Below, in pieces: positions 35,241 to 43,692 of a stretch of DNA of 59,047 nt. The position numbers and the translations under genes were made by a program. A model generated the notes under the pieces. That model was given only the letters and a program-made list of their open reading frames with translations, was not told the DNA's origin and searched no databases. The stretch is taken from NCBI GenBank assembly GCA_900556875.1, contig USQQ01000011.1:1-59047 (forward strand), read 5' to 3'. The stretch is from an uncultured Collinsella sp. (lineage in GTDB: Bacteria > Actinomycetota > Coriobacteriia > Coriobacteriales > Coriobacteriaceae). Within the stretch, counting starts at the first letter, position 1. Each line of letters begins with the position of its first letter.

Positions 35241-35990
35241 TTAGGAGCGGGCGGCTCCGTCGACGGGGAGCACGGCGCCCGTGACATAGGAGGACATGTC
35301 GCTCGCCAGGAAAACAAAGGCGTTGGCGACATCCTCGGGCTCGCCCATGCGACCCAGCGGAATGGTGGCGATGATGGGCTTGATGACCTCTTCGGGCAGG
35401 TTGGCGACCATGTCGGTCTTAGTCACGCCGGGGGCGACGGCGTTGACGCGGATGCCCATGGGAGCGAGCTCGCGCGAGAGCGACTGGACCATACCGTTGA
35501 CGGCAAACTTGGACGTGGGGTAACCGACGCCGGAGGGCTGGCCGTACTTGGCGACCATCGAGCTTGTGGTAGTGATGGTGCCGCCGTGGCCGGCCTCGGT
35601 CATGATCTTGGCGGCAGCCTGGTGGCCATTAAAGACGGCGACGACGTTGAGGTCCATAACTTTGGCGAACTCCTCGGCCGTGTAGTCCAAGAGGGGTGAA
35701 CGCTGGGAGATACCGGCATTGTTGACGACCGTGTCCAAGCCGCCCATGTCGGCTGCAGTCTGCGTAAAGGCCTCAGTCACGGCCTCGAGCGAGGTGAGAT
35801 CGCAGGAGCGACCCCAGACCTTGGCGTCGGGATAGGCGGCTGTCAGCTTCTCAACGGCCGTGTCGGCAGTCTCCTGGCGCGAGCCAAAGACGGTGACGGC
35901 AGCGCCTTCCTCGATAAAACGGCAGGCGATGGCATAGCCGATACCGCGTGTGCCTCCGGTGATGATTGCTTTCTTGCCCTCGAGCAACAT
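35241..35990 (-). CDS. Short-chain dehydrogenase/reductase
   Basis: 249 aa from ATG 35990 (AGGAAGCACC upstream); the frame runs on to 36062. Classical SDR: cofactor motif TGGTRGIGYA (about 12-21), NNAG at about 88-91, catalytic Ser-Tyr-Lys visible as SSM...YPTSK, and the late motif VNAVAPGVTKTDM. The residue after beta 2 is Ser in FGSRQE, with an Arg following, which would favour NADP(H). Closest in pattern to FabG-like 3-oxoacyl reductases, but the stand-alone position makes another alcohol or hydroxysteroid substrate possible. I cannot decide. Confidence 0.85.
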   Translation of the reverse strand: MLLEGKKAIITGGTRGIGYAIACRFIEEGAAVTVFGSRQETADTAVEKLTAAYPDAKVWGRSCDLTSLEAVTEAFTQTAADMGGLDTVVNNAGISQRSPLLDYTAEEFAKVMDLNVVAVFNGHQAAAKIMTEAGHGGTITTTSSMVAKYGQPSGVGYPTSKFAVNGMVQSLSRELAPMGIRVNAVAPGVTKTDMVANLPEEVIKPIIATIPLGRMGEPEDVANAFVFLASDMSSYVTGAVLPVDGAARS

Positions 35991-36143
35991 GGTGCTTCCT
36001 CTCATCGCGGGCGGACATTCGCAGCACAGCGTAGCGGTAGTCGGAATCGGCCGCGTTTGCATATCGGTGAACGGTAGCCCGCGTTACCGATGAGCGGCTC
36101 GCGCAAATATGCTTTGCCGTTGTGCTTAGGGCAGGTGACAAAA

Positions 36144-36173
36144 GGGCTCCCGTCCCACATCGGACGGGAGCCC
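36144..36173 (-). terminator. Terminator of homoserine dehydrogenase gene
   Basis: A perfect 12-bp stem (36162-36173 with 36144-36155) is followed on the minus strand by TTTTGTC. It lies 32 bases after the hom stop. Confidence 0.85.
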
Positions 36174-36204
36174 TCAAGGCGCGTATTGCTAGGCGAGCGT
36201 TGGG

Positions 36205-37548
36205 CTAGTTCGCCATGACGCCTTCGGTCCAAGCCTCAACGTCCTCGATGCGCAGGACGTTGGCGACCTCGGCCACGCAGCCGACGCTGGCAAGCTCGGC
36301 GGCGGCAGCCTGGACGTCCTTCTCGAGCGCGCGGTGCGTCAGGAAGATGACCGAGCAGGCATCGCTGACGCCCGATTTGCCGTCCTCGACCTGGTTGATG
36401 AGCGAGATCGAGATGTTGTGCTTGGCAAAGATGTCGACCGTCTCGGACAGGGCGCCCACGCGGTCGGCGACTTTCAGGCGCACATAGTACTTGGTCTGGA
36501 GCTCGTCCATGGGCTTAAAGGTGAGGTTGTGGCCATAGGGCTCAATCTCGGGCAGCGGAGCCACGCCGCGGCTGATCTGCTCGGAGAGCGACAGGATATC
36601 GCCCACGACGGCGCTCGCGGTGGGGAAGGAGCCTGCGCCCGCGCCGTAGAACATGGTCTCGCCCACGGCGTCGCCTACCACGTAGACGGCGTTCATGGCG
36701 CCGTTGACCTTGGCGAGCATATGGTCTGCGGGGATCAGCGTGGGATGCACGCGAACGTCGACGCCAGCGTCGGTGTTGCGGGCGATGCCGAGCAGTTTGA
36801 TGGTGTAGCCGAGCTCGCGGGCCTGGGCGATGTCCTCGGCGCCGATGGTGCGGATACCCTGCTGGTACACATCATCGGTGGTAACGCGGGTGCCAAAGCC
36901 GATGGAGGCGAGGATGGCCGTCTTGCTGGCGGCATCGAAGCCGTCGACGTCGGCGGACGGGTCGGCCTCGGCATAGCCCTTAGCCTGTGCGTCGGCGAGC
37001 ACGTCAGCGTAATCGGCGCCCTCGGCGTCCATGCGCGACAGGATGTAGTTGGTGGTGCCGTTGAGGATGCCGGCGATGGTCAGGATCTTGTTACCCACCA
37101 GGTCGTGCTCGAGTGTGCTGACAATGGGGATGCCGCCACCGCAGCTGGCCTCGCACTTAATCTGCACGCCGCACGCACGCGCCTTCTCGGCAAGCGTCTC
37201 GACATGGCGGCCCAGCAGGGCCTTGTTGGCGGAGACGACATGCTTGCCGTTCTCGAAGGCAGTGGTGAAGATCTCGGTTGCGGGATGCTCGCCACCAATC
37301 AGCTCGACGACGATGTCGACGGCGGGGTCGGTGACGACATCGTGCCAGTCGCTCGTAAAGGCCTCGCGCTCAATGCCTGCCGCCTCGGCTTGCTCCCAAG
37401 CAAGCGCGCAGGCGCGGGTCAGCTTAAGGTCGATGCCGTAGGCTGCCAGGTACTCATCGTGGTGGCTCTTGATCAGACGGGCCACGCCGCCGCCGACGGT
37501 TCCCAGACCGATCAGACCGACGTTCACGGTGCGCAGGGGTTCGCTCAT
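36205..37548 (-). CDS. hom: Homoserine dehydrogenase with ACT domain
   Basis: 447 aa. NAD(P)-dependent reduction of aspartate semialdehyde to homoserine, on the route to threonine, methionine and isoleucine. NAD-binding motif VGLIGLGTVGGGVARLI at residues 10-26; the catalytic region shows CEASCGGGIPIVSTLEHDLVGNKI and GILNGTTNYILSRM, with AKGYAEADPSADVDGFDAASKTAILA following. The C-terminal ACT domain (about 350-430, YYVRLKVADRVGALSETVDIFAKHNISI) provides threonine feedback. ATG follows AAGGAGTTATCT. Monocistronic, divergent from the branched-chain amino acid transporter operon. Confidence 0.96.
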   Translation of the reverse strand: MSEPLRTVNVGLIGLGTVGGGVARLIKSHHDEYLAAYGIDLKLTRACALAWEQAEAAGIEREAFTSDWHDVVTDPAVDIVVELIGGEHPATEIFTTAFENGKHVVSANKALLGRHVETLAEKARACGVQIKCEASCGGGIPIVSTLEHDLVGNKILTIAGILNGTTNYILSRMDAEGADYADVLADAQAKGYAEADPSADVDGFDAASKTAILASIGFGTRVTTDDVYQQGIRTIGAEDIAQARELGYTIKLLGIARNTDAGVDVRVHPTLIPADHMLAKVNGAMNAVYVVGDAVGETMFYGAGAGSFPTASAVVGDILSLSEQISRGVAPLPEIEPYGHNLTFKPMDELQTKYYVRLKVADRVGALSETVDIFAKHNISISLINQVEDGKSGVSDACSVIFLTHRALEKDVQAAAAELASVGCVAEVANVLRIEDVEAWTEGVMAN

Positions 37549-38043
37549 AGATAACTCCTTCGTGCATCTTATGGATGGATAAACCGCTTAAAGGTTGAGT
37601 GCATTCTAGCGTGAACCGGGGGCGCGTGCTCGCCAGGCAACAGGAGCCGCACAAAACGGCACCCCCGAAACGCTGCGGAAACATTGGAAACACGCTCGCT
37701 ACAAACGGACTTCCGTAACAAACTGTCAACGTTTGCGCCATAAGGTTTGCCCTGTACCGCAAGACGGCCGCACCGCGGCCAGCGAAAAAGGGGGACACCA
37801 TGTTTATTCAGAGCGGGAACGCTTGTAACAGAATGGAAACATTACTTTTACACAATAAAGTGGCATTACTGCATAAAATAGTGGGGAAATGCAGAACTAT
37901 GGATAAATGAACAAATCCAAAGAAAAGTTGAAATAATCGCCACTTTTCCTAACTAAAGCGTCTACTATTTTGCGAACGCCGAACACGGCGAAGGATGGCC
38001 TGTCGGGCAACCAAAACCCGACGAGATTTGAGAGGAGAGCCGC
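37549..38043. promoter_or_regulatory. Long AT-rich regulatory region before the liv operon
   Basis: 495 bases without a gene. At 37825-37851 the boxes GTAAC, GAAAC and TTTAC are spaced exactly 11 bases apart, like the gTnAC-n6-GaAAC pattern bound by actinobacterial GlnR. Another GAAAC-rich patch lies at about 37677-37692. TTGAAA (37928-37933) and TAACTA (37950-37955), 16 bases apart, are a possible promoter, and TACTAT at 37963-37968 an alternative -10. The hom promoter must be at the other end. Confidence 0.45.
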
Positions 38044-39231
38044 ATGTCGAGCCTCACCGGTAAGTCATTGAACCCTGTTATGAATCGCAGGAGCGTTATC
38101 GCGAGCGCAGCAGGTCTGGGGGCGATGTCCATTCTAGCTGGCTGCTCCTCCAACGGCGGCGACAGCGGTTCCGCTTCGGGCGACGCTTCGTTTAAGATCG
38201 GCACCATCGGACCGCTGACCGGCGCCAACGCGTCCTACGGCAAGTCCGTTACCCAGGGTGTCGAGCTTGGCTGCAAGGATTTCTCGACCAAGGAGCTGCC
38301 GCTTGCCAGCAAGGCCGAGGATGACCAGGCCGACGGCGAGAAGGCCGTCAACGCCTTTAACACCCTGCTCGACTGGGGCATGCAGGCCCTCGTCGGCCCG
38401 ACCACCACGGGTGCGTCGGTTGCCGTTGCCGCCGAGTGCGGTAACGACCCCGAGACGTTCATGATCACTCCGTCCGCGTCCTCCGAGGACGTCACCAAGG
38501 GCAAGGATTGCGTCTTCCAGGTTTGCTTTACCGATCCCAACCAGGGCGTCAACGCTGCCAAGTTCCTGGCGCAGAAGTATGCGGACGAGAAGTTCGTGCT
38601 GTTCTATAACTCCGGCGACGCCTATTCTTCGGGCATCGCAGATTCCTTTAAGGTTCAGGCCGCTAAATCCAAGCTCGAGATTGTCGACGAGGAGACCTTT
38701 AAGGACGACTCCGCCACGAGCTTTACCAACCAGCTGACCAAGGCCAAGCAGGCCGGCGCCACCATGATCTTTGCGCCGATCTACTACACGCCAGCGTCCG
38801 TCCTGCTCAAGAACGCCAAGGACATGGGCTACGACGTCAAGATGATGGGTTGCGACGGCATGGACGGCATCCTGGGCGTTGAGGGCTTCGACACCTCCCT
38901 TGCCGAGGGTCTGCTGCTCATGACCCCGTTCTCCGCCGACGACGAGAAGAACGCCGACTTCGTCAACGCTTACAAGGATAAGTATGGCGAGACTCCGGAC
39001 CAGTTTGCCGCCGACGCTTACGACGGCGTGCACGCGGTGGCCGAGGCCCTCGAGGAGGCCGGTCTTGGTGTCGACGCCGACCCGACCGAGGTCGCCGAGA
39101 AGCTGCCTAAGGCTATGCTCAAGATTACCGTTGACGGTCTGACCGGCAAGCTCACCTGGAACGATAAGGGCCAGGTCCAGAAGGAGCCCACGGCGTACGT
39201 CATCACCGACGGCAAGTACGTACAGGCCTAA
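38044..39231 (+). CDS. Branched-chain amino acid ABC transporter, substrate-binding lipoprotein
   Basis: 395 aa. Twin-arginine-like N-terminus (MNRRSVIASAAGLGAMSI) runs into the lipobox LAGC with Cys34 as the lipidation site. The mature protein is a type I periplasmic-binding (LivJ/LivK) fold: FKIGTIGPLTGANASYGKSVTQGVELG, ALVGPTTTGASVAVAAECGNDPETFMITPSASSEDVT, FVLFYNSGDAYSSG, and a C-terminal GLTGKLTWNDKGQVQKEP. Ligand not predictable between Leu/Ile/Val and other amides or amino acids. ATG has GAGAGGAGAGCCGC upstream. First gene of the transporter operon; a hairpin region follows before livH. Confidence 0.93.
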   Translation: MSSLTGKSLNPVMNRRSVIASAAGLGAMSILAGCSSNGGDSGSASGDASFKIGTIGPLTGANASYGKSVTQGVELGCKDFSTKELPLASKAEDDQADGEKAVNAFNTLLDWGMQALVGPTTTGASVAVAAECGNDPETFMITPSASSEDVTKGKDCVFQVCFTDPNQGVNAAKFLAQKYADEKFVLFYNSGDAYSSGIADSFKVQAAKSKLEIVDEETFKDDSATSFTNQLTKAKQAGATMIFAPIYYTPASVLLKNAKDMGYDVKMMGCDGMDGILGVEGFDTSLAEGLLLMTPFSADDEKNADFVNAYKDKYGETPDQFAADAYDGVHAVAEALEEAGLGVDADPTEVAEKLPKAMLKITVDGLTGKLTWNDKGQVQKEPTAYVITDGKYVQA

Positions 39232-39263
39232 TAAGCCGCCTTACATAGAGCGGTTTTGATCCC

Positions 39264-39323
39264 AAGCAGGGGAGGTTTGGCCTTCCCTGCTTGCTTGGTA
39301 TCTAGGGACAGTGTAACGTCCCT
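39264..39323. terminator. Two hairpins between the binding protein and livH
   Basis: Stem 39264-39271 with 39285-39292 (8 bp), then 39304-39309 with 39318-39323 (6 bp). Likely a partial terminator or mRNA-stabilising structure that keeps the binding protein more abundant than the membrane parts. Confidence 0.5.
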
Positions 39324-39369
39324 GTTTCATACATTAACTGGAAACCTATTCGAAAGGGGGATGTGGAAC

Positions 39370-40251
39370 ATGACGGTCTTTATCCAATACCTGGTCAACG
39401 GCCTGTCCATGGGCAGCGTCTACGCCATCATCGCGTTGGGCTACACCATGGTCTACGGTATCGCCAAGATGCTGAACTTCGCTCACGGCGACGTTATCAT
39501 GGTCGGTGCCTATGTCTCGTTCTGTGCCACGTCGTATCTCGGCCTCCCGGGCTGGGCATCTGTAATTCTCTCTTGTGTGGTCTGCACCGTTCTCGGTGTT
39601 CTCATCGAGGGTCTGGCATACAAGCCGCTGCGTCAGGCGGGCCCGCTGGCCGTTCTGATCACGGCCATCGGCGTGTCTTACTTCCTGCAGAACGCCGCGC
39701 AGCTTCTGTGGGGCGCCACGCCCAAGAACTTCACTTCGCTCGTCACCTTCCAGGTGCCGGAGTTCTTGGCCAAGTTCAATGTAAGCGCCGTTTCGCTCGT
39801 CACCATCGTCGCCTGCCTGGTTATCATGGCCGGTCTGATGTTCTTTACAGGTAAGACCAAGATGGGCAAAGCCATGCGCGCCGTGTCCGAGGACAAGGCC
39901 GCCGCTCAGCTCATGGGCATCAACGTCAACCGCACCATCTCGATGACGTTTGCTATCGGCTCCGCCCTTGCTGCCATCGCCGGTGTGCTCCTGTGCTCCT
40001 ACTCGCCGGTTCTGCAGCCCACCACGGGCGCCATGCCTGGCATCAAGGCCTTCGACGCTGCCGTTTTCGGCGGCATCGGCTCCATCCCCGGTGCCTTTGT
40101 CGGTGGCATCCTCATCGGCATCATCGAAGCGATGGCGCAGGCATACATTTCCACGAGCCTTGCCAACTCCATCGTCTTTGGTGTTTTGATCATCGTCCTG
40201 CTCGTCAAGCCTGCCGGCCTCTTGGGCAAGTACGTCCCCGAGAAGGTGTAG
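39370..40251 (+). CDS. livH: Branched-chain amino acid ABC transporter permease
   Basis: 293 aa from ATG 39370, nine bases after AAAGGGGG; an in-frame ATG at 39361 abuts that site and the frame reaches 39256. About eight membrane segments. Family signature near the start is NGLSMGSVYAIIALGYTMVYGIAKMLNFAHGDVIMVGAY. The cytoplasmic loop for ATPase contact is GKAMRAVSEDKAAAQLMGINVNRTISMTFAIGSALAAIAGVL, and FGGIGSIPGAFVGGILIGIIE follows. Ends ten bases before livM. Confidence 0.93.
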   Translation: MTVFIQYLVNGLSMGSVYAIIALGYTMVYGIAKMLNFAHGDVIMVGAYVSFCATSYLGLPGWASVILSCVVCTVLGVLIEGLAYKPLRQAGPLAVLITAIGVSYFLQNAAQLLWGATPKNFTSLVTFQVPEFLAKFNVSAVSLVTIVACLVIMAGLMFFTGKTKMGKAMRAVSEDKAAAQLMGINVNRTISMTFAIGSALAAIAGVLLCSYSPVLQPTTGAMPGIKAFDAAVFGGIGSIPGAFVGGILIGIIEAMAQAYISTSLANSIVFGVLIIVLLVKPAGLLGKYVPEKV

Positions 40252-40260
40252 GTGAGCGTT

Positions 40261-41340
40261 ATGAAGTTTCTTAAAGACAAGCAGACGCGTCACGACTTTG
40301 TTACGTACGCCATGTGCCTTGTGGCGTTCGCCATCGTGTTCTTTATGCAGTCCAACCACATGATTCCGCGCATGATCACCGGTCAGCTGGTTCCCATCAC
40401 GGCCTATATCGTCATGGCCATCTCCCTTAACCTCGTCGTCGGCATCGCGGGCGACTTGTCGCTGGGCCACGCAGGCTTTATGAGCGTCGGCGCCTATACG
40501 GGCATCGTTACCGCCGTCGCCCTCGAGAGCGTCGTGCCCTCCGACCCCATTCGCCTGGCCATCAGCATTGTGGTCGGCGCCATCGCCGCTGCCATCCTGG
40601 GCTTTTTGATCGGCATCCCGGTCCTTCGCCTGAGCGGTGACTATCTGGCCATCGTGACCTTGGCCTTTGGCGAGATTATCAAAGAGATCGTCACCTGCCT
40701 TATCGTGGGCGTCGACTCTCGCGGCCTGCACGTGATCTTTAACATCACGGGTAACTCCACAATCGACGATCTGCACCTGCTCGAGGACGGCACCGCCATC
40801 ATCAAGGGCGCCCAGGGCGCCTCGGGCGTGTCGACGTACTCGACCTTCCTCGCCGGTGCCATCCTGGTCATGGTCGCACTCGTGATCGTGCTCAACCTGG
40901 TTCGCAGCCGTACTGGCCGTGCCATTATGGCCGTGCGCGACAACAAGATCGCTGCCGAGTCCGTGGGCATCTCTGTCACCGAGTACCGCATGATCGCCTT
41001 CGTGGTTTCCGCCGCTCTCGCCGGCGCTGCCGGAGCCCTCTTCGGCGGTAACTTCTCGCAGCTTTCCGCCACCAAGTTTGACTTCAACACGTCCATCCTC
41101 ATCCTGGTGTTCGTGGTCCTGGGCGGTCTGGGCAATATGCGCGGCTCCGTCATCGCGGCGGCGTTGCTCACGGTGCTTCCCGAGCTGCTCCGTCAGTTCT
41201 CGGACTACCGCATGCTCATCTACGCCATCGTGCTGATCCTGGTCATGATCTTTACCAACAACCCGCAGCTCAAGGCGTTCTTCGGTCGCGTCAAGGATCG
41301 CTTTACTTCCAAGAAGGAGGTGGCAGCCGATGCCCAGTAA
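40261..41340 (+). CDS. livM: Branched-chain amino acid ABC transporter permease
   Basis: 359 aa from ATG 40261 (AGGTGA five bases upstream); GTG 40252 directly after the livH stop is an alternative. Some nine or ten membrane segments. Family signature LNLVVGIAGDLSLGHAGFMSVGAYTGI at about 55-80, GDYLAIVTLAFGEIIKEI, the EAA-like loop TGRAIMAVRDNKIAAESVGISVTEYRMIAFVVSAALAGAAGALF, and VLGGLGNMRGSVIAAALLTVLPE. Overlaps livG by 11 bases. Confidence 0.93.
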   Translation: MKFLKDKQTRHDFVTYAMCLVAFAIVFFMQSNHMIPRMITGQLVPITAYIVMAISLNLVVGIAGDLSLGHAGFMSVGAYTGIVTAVALESVVPSDPIRLAISIVVGAIAAAILGFLIGIPVLRLSGDYLAIVTLAFGEIIKEIVTCLIVGVDSRGLHVIFNITGNSTIDDLHLLEDGTAIIKGAQGASGVSTYSTFLAGAILVMVALVIVLNLVRSRTGRAIMAVRDNKIAAESVGISVTEYRMIAFVVSAALAGAAGALFGGNFSQLSATKFDFNTSILILVFVVLGGLGNMRGSVIAAALLTVLPELLRQFSDYRMLIYAIVLILVMIFTNNPQLKAFFGRVKDRFTSKKEVAADAQ

Positions 41341-42190
41341 ATTTGAGTTCAACAAGGGCAAGATGGTCCCGTATCCTTCTGGCGCCATCGTTCCCGATCG
41401 CGACCTGGGCCAGCGCCCGGCTCTCGAGTGCATCCACCTGGGTATTGAGTTCGGCGGCCTTAAGGCAGTCGACGACTTTAGCCTGACTATCGGCAAGACC
41501 GAGATCGCCGGCCTGATCGGTCCCAACGGTGCCGGTAAGACCACGGTCTTCAACCTGCTCACTAAGGTATACCAGCCCACGCACGGCACCATCCTGCTTG
41601 ACGGCGAGGACACCTCGGGCAAGTCGGTCTATCAGGTCAACCGTATGGGCATCGCCCGTACCTTCCAGAACATCCGCCTGTTCAACACCATGACGGTGGA
41701 GGATAACGTTAAGGTCGGCCTGCACAACCAGGAGCGCTACTCCGGCTTTGAGGGCGTGCTGCGCCTGCCGACGTATTGGAAGCACGAGAAGGCCGCCCAC
41801 GAGCGCGCCATGGAGCTGCTATCCATTTTTGACATGGAGCACCTGGCAAATGAACAGGCCGGCTCGCTGCCTTACGGCGCCCAACGTCGTCTGGAGATCG
41901 TCCGTGCGCTTGCCACCAACCCCAAGCTGCTGCTGCTCGACGAGCCTGCCGCCGGCATGAACCCGTCCGAGACCGCAGAGCTCATGGCGAACATCGTTAA
42001 GATTCGCGACACCTTTGGCATTGCCATCATGCTCATCGAGCACGACATGTCGCTCGTCATGAACATCTGCGAGGGCATCTGCGTGCTCAACTTTGGTAAG
42101 GTCATCGCCAAGGGTACGGCCGAGGAGATCCAGAACAACGATGCCGTTATCGAGGCATATCTGGGCAAGCAGGATAAGGGGGAGAACTAA
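41330..42190 (+). CDS. livG: Branched-chain amino acid ABC transporter ATPase
   Basis: 286 aa. Walker A GPNGAGKTTVFNLLT, Q-loop RTFQNIRLFNTMTVEDNV, ABC signature region LPYGAQRRLEIVRALA (a LivG-type variant of LSGG), Walker B LLLLDEPAAGMN, and the switch His in LIEHDM. An extra N-terminal stretch of about 30 residues (MPSKFEFNKGKMVPYPSGAIVPDRDLG) precedes the usual start of the fold. Start inside the livM end (11-base overlap) with AAGGAGGTGGC upstream. Confidence 0.94.
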   Translation: MPSKFEFNKGKMVPYPSGAIVPDRDLGQRPALECIHLGIEFGGLKAVDDFSLTIGKTEIAGLIGPNGAGKTTVFNLLTKVYQPTHGTILLDGEDTSGKSVYQVNRMGIARTFQNIRLFNTMTVEDNVKVGLHNQERYSGFEGVLRLPTYWKHEKAAHERAMELLSIFDMEHLANEQAGSLPYGAQRRLEIVRALATNPKLLLLDEPAAGMNPSETAELMANIVKIRDTFGIAIMLIEHDMSLVMNICEGICVLNFGKVIAKGTAEEIQNNDAVIEAYLGKQDKGEN

Positions 42191-42904
42191 ATGGCAGAGC
42201 CGATGCTTTCCGTCTACAACATCAACGTCTGGTACGGCGCCATCCACGCCATCAAGGACATCTCCTTTAACGTCAACGAGGGCGAGATCGTGGCTCTGAT
42301 CGGCGCGAACGGTGCTGGCAAGTCCACAACGCTCAAGACCGTCTCGGGCCTGCTGCGCTCCAAGACCGGCTCCATCAAGTTTATGGGCGAGGACATTACC
42401 CATGCGCCCGCTGATAAGCTGGTTGGTAAGGGACTGGCTCAGGTTCCCGAGGGACGTCGTGCCTTTTTGCAGATGACGGTTGAGGAGAACCTGGAGATGG
42501 GCGCCTATACGCAGCCCAAGTCCACGGTGGCTCCGGGCCTTGAGCGCGTCTACGAGCAGTTCCCGCGCCTGAAGGAGCGCCGTCGCCAGGTCGCCGGCAC
42601 CCTTTCGGGCGGCGAGCAGCAGATGCTCGTTATGGGCCGCGCCCTTATGAGTAACCCCAAGCTGCTCATGCTCGACGAGCCTTCCATGGGCCTGGCGCCG
42701 ATTCTGATTGAGCAGATCTTCCAGATTGTCGAGGATCTGCATAAGGCCGGCACCACGGTGCTTCTGGTCGAGCAGAACGCGCAGATGGCGCTCTCGATCG
42801 CCACGCGCGGCTACGTGCTCGAGACCGGCAAGATCACCATGACCGGCACCGGCCAAGAGCTCCTGCACGACGACAACGTCCGCAAGGCTTACCTGGGCGG
42901 CTAG
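42191..42904 (+). CDS. livF: Branched-chain amino acid ABC transporter ATPase
   Basis: 237 aa. Walker A GANGAGKSTTLKTV, signature LSGGEQQMLVMGRAL, Walker B LLMLDEPSMGL, switch VEQNAQMA, and the LivF-typical VPEGRRAFLQMTVEENL. Starts directly after the livG stop (GGGGGAGAACTAA upstream). Last gene of the five-gene transporter operon. The sequence just after it is degraded mobile DNA. Confidence 0.95.
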   Translation: MAEPMLSVYNINVWYGAIHAIKDISFNVNEGEIVALIGANGAGKSTTLKTVSGLLRSKTGSIKFMGEDITHAPADKLVGKGLAQVPEGRRAFLQMTVEENLEMGAYTQPKSTVAPGLERVYEQFPRLKERRRQVAGTLSGGEQQMLVMGRALMSNPKLLMLDEPSMGLAPILIEQIFQIVEDLHKAGTTVLLVEQNAQMALSIATRGYVLETGKITMTGTGQELLHDDNVRKAYLGG

Positions 42905-42924
42905 GGACTTCCGCCGTTCTGCCG

Positions 42925-43162
42925 AACGGCGGACCGGCCGACGCTGCGCGGGCGCCCTGATCGACGTGCCGAAGCTCCTCACCCTTGGGGCTATGCCGCG
43001 GTACGAGGCCAGGTGGTCATGGTCCGGGAACCTCGCGATGTCGAATGACACCGCGAGGTTCGCCGCCGTCCTCGGCGACCTCGACCCCCGAGTGGGCGAT
43101 CCCCACGCGCTAACGCCTGCAAACAAGGGGATCGCCAAGACGCCGCCGGGCACCTCCGTCAT
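42925..43162 (-). mobile_element. IS110-family transposase remnant
   Basis: Minus-strand translation of 42953-43072 reads RTAANLAVSFDIARFPDHDHLASYRGIAPRVRSFGTSIR, which matches the Transposase_20 part of IS110 proteins (PG-G-RTAA-L...F----LASYAGLAPR---SGTSI). TEVPGG just upstream fits the preceding PGVG motif with a displaced segment. The open frame continues only as antisense of livFG, and both ends of a transposase are missing, so this is a dead fragment of about 200 bases. No terminal repeats were found, as expected for IS110. Confidence 0.7.
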
Positions 43163-43202
43163 AGACGTGGAAGTGCGGCCGCGCTGAAGCTCTGCGCGGT
43201 GT

Positions 43203-43440
43203 CTGCTCGCTTATGTGCGCATCACGAAGGAAGACCAGATCGGTGAGCGGGATTGGCCCGAAGTCGAGAGATTCCCATCAGCCTCTCGTCGGTCGATGAC
43301 CGGTTCACCACGCAGGAAGAGCGTGACGGAAGGTCTCGCAAAAAGGCTCCGAGCGCGGCGTGCTCATGCCCGTCGTGGTGCGCCCGAAGGGGGGGACGGC
43401 TGCTACGAGCTCGATCATTTGCGAGGAGAAGACGAACCAG
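43203..43440 (+). pseudogene. ParB/Srx-domain gene fragment, frameshifted
   Basis: Pieces of a ParB N-terminal domain occur in three frames. EIPISLSSVDDRF is near 43265, then SERGVLMPVVVRPKGG (43351-43395), then DGCYEL after a shift inside a run of seven G (43389-43395). Intact ParB-like proteins read roughly EIPLSLI-DF...ES---RGVLMPVVVRPKGDGYELVSGHRR. At least two frameshifts and no start or C-terminus, so it is a relic, probably from a conjugative or transposon element. Confidence 0.65.
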
Positions 43441-43678
43441 TCGTTGCAGATCCAATATGGATCTCGCCGACCTCGGCAAGCTGCTCGATGAGTGGAAGCC
43501 CTGTCGGGTCGTCTATTTCAACACCACCCAGAATGATGGTGTCATCGCGCAGGTCGATCTGCGTGTTGAGCACAGCGAGGTTAAAGCCGGAGGCCACAAA
43601 TCCGATAGCAGCCAGGACGAGCCCCGTGGCAACAAGCCCACCCGCTACGGCAAGGTAAATCCTTTTTACGCTGGACAT
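43415..43678 (-). pseudogene. Truncated third gene of the PadR-DUF1700 operon
   Basis: 87 codons. An intact start (AAGGAGTGCAAAC before ATG) and one membrane segment (YLAVAGGLVATGLVLAAIGFVASG) are followed by the beginning of an outside domain (LNTQIDLRDDTIILGGVEIDDP). The frame then runs into sequence shared with the ParB relic and stops. In comparable PadR-DUF1700 operons the third gene is a longer DUF4097 or related envelope protein, so this is most likely its N-terminal part, cut off by the mobile DNA at about 43.44-43.47 kb. It could still be expressed as a small membrane protein. Confidence 0.5.
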
Positions 43679-43692
43679 GTTTGCACTCCTTC

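Noticed and set aside
39346..41622. A 758-codon minus-strand open frame opposite livH-livM-livG
   Set aside because: Antisense shadow of three real genes; Asp/His/Gly-rich composition typical of such shadows.
41819..42920. Minus-strand frame across livFG that begins with IS110-like sequence
   Set aside because: Only the first ~80 codons, outside livF, resemble a transposase; the rest is antisense of livF and livG. Only the short part is annotated as a remnant.
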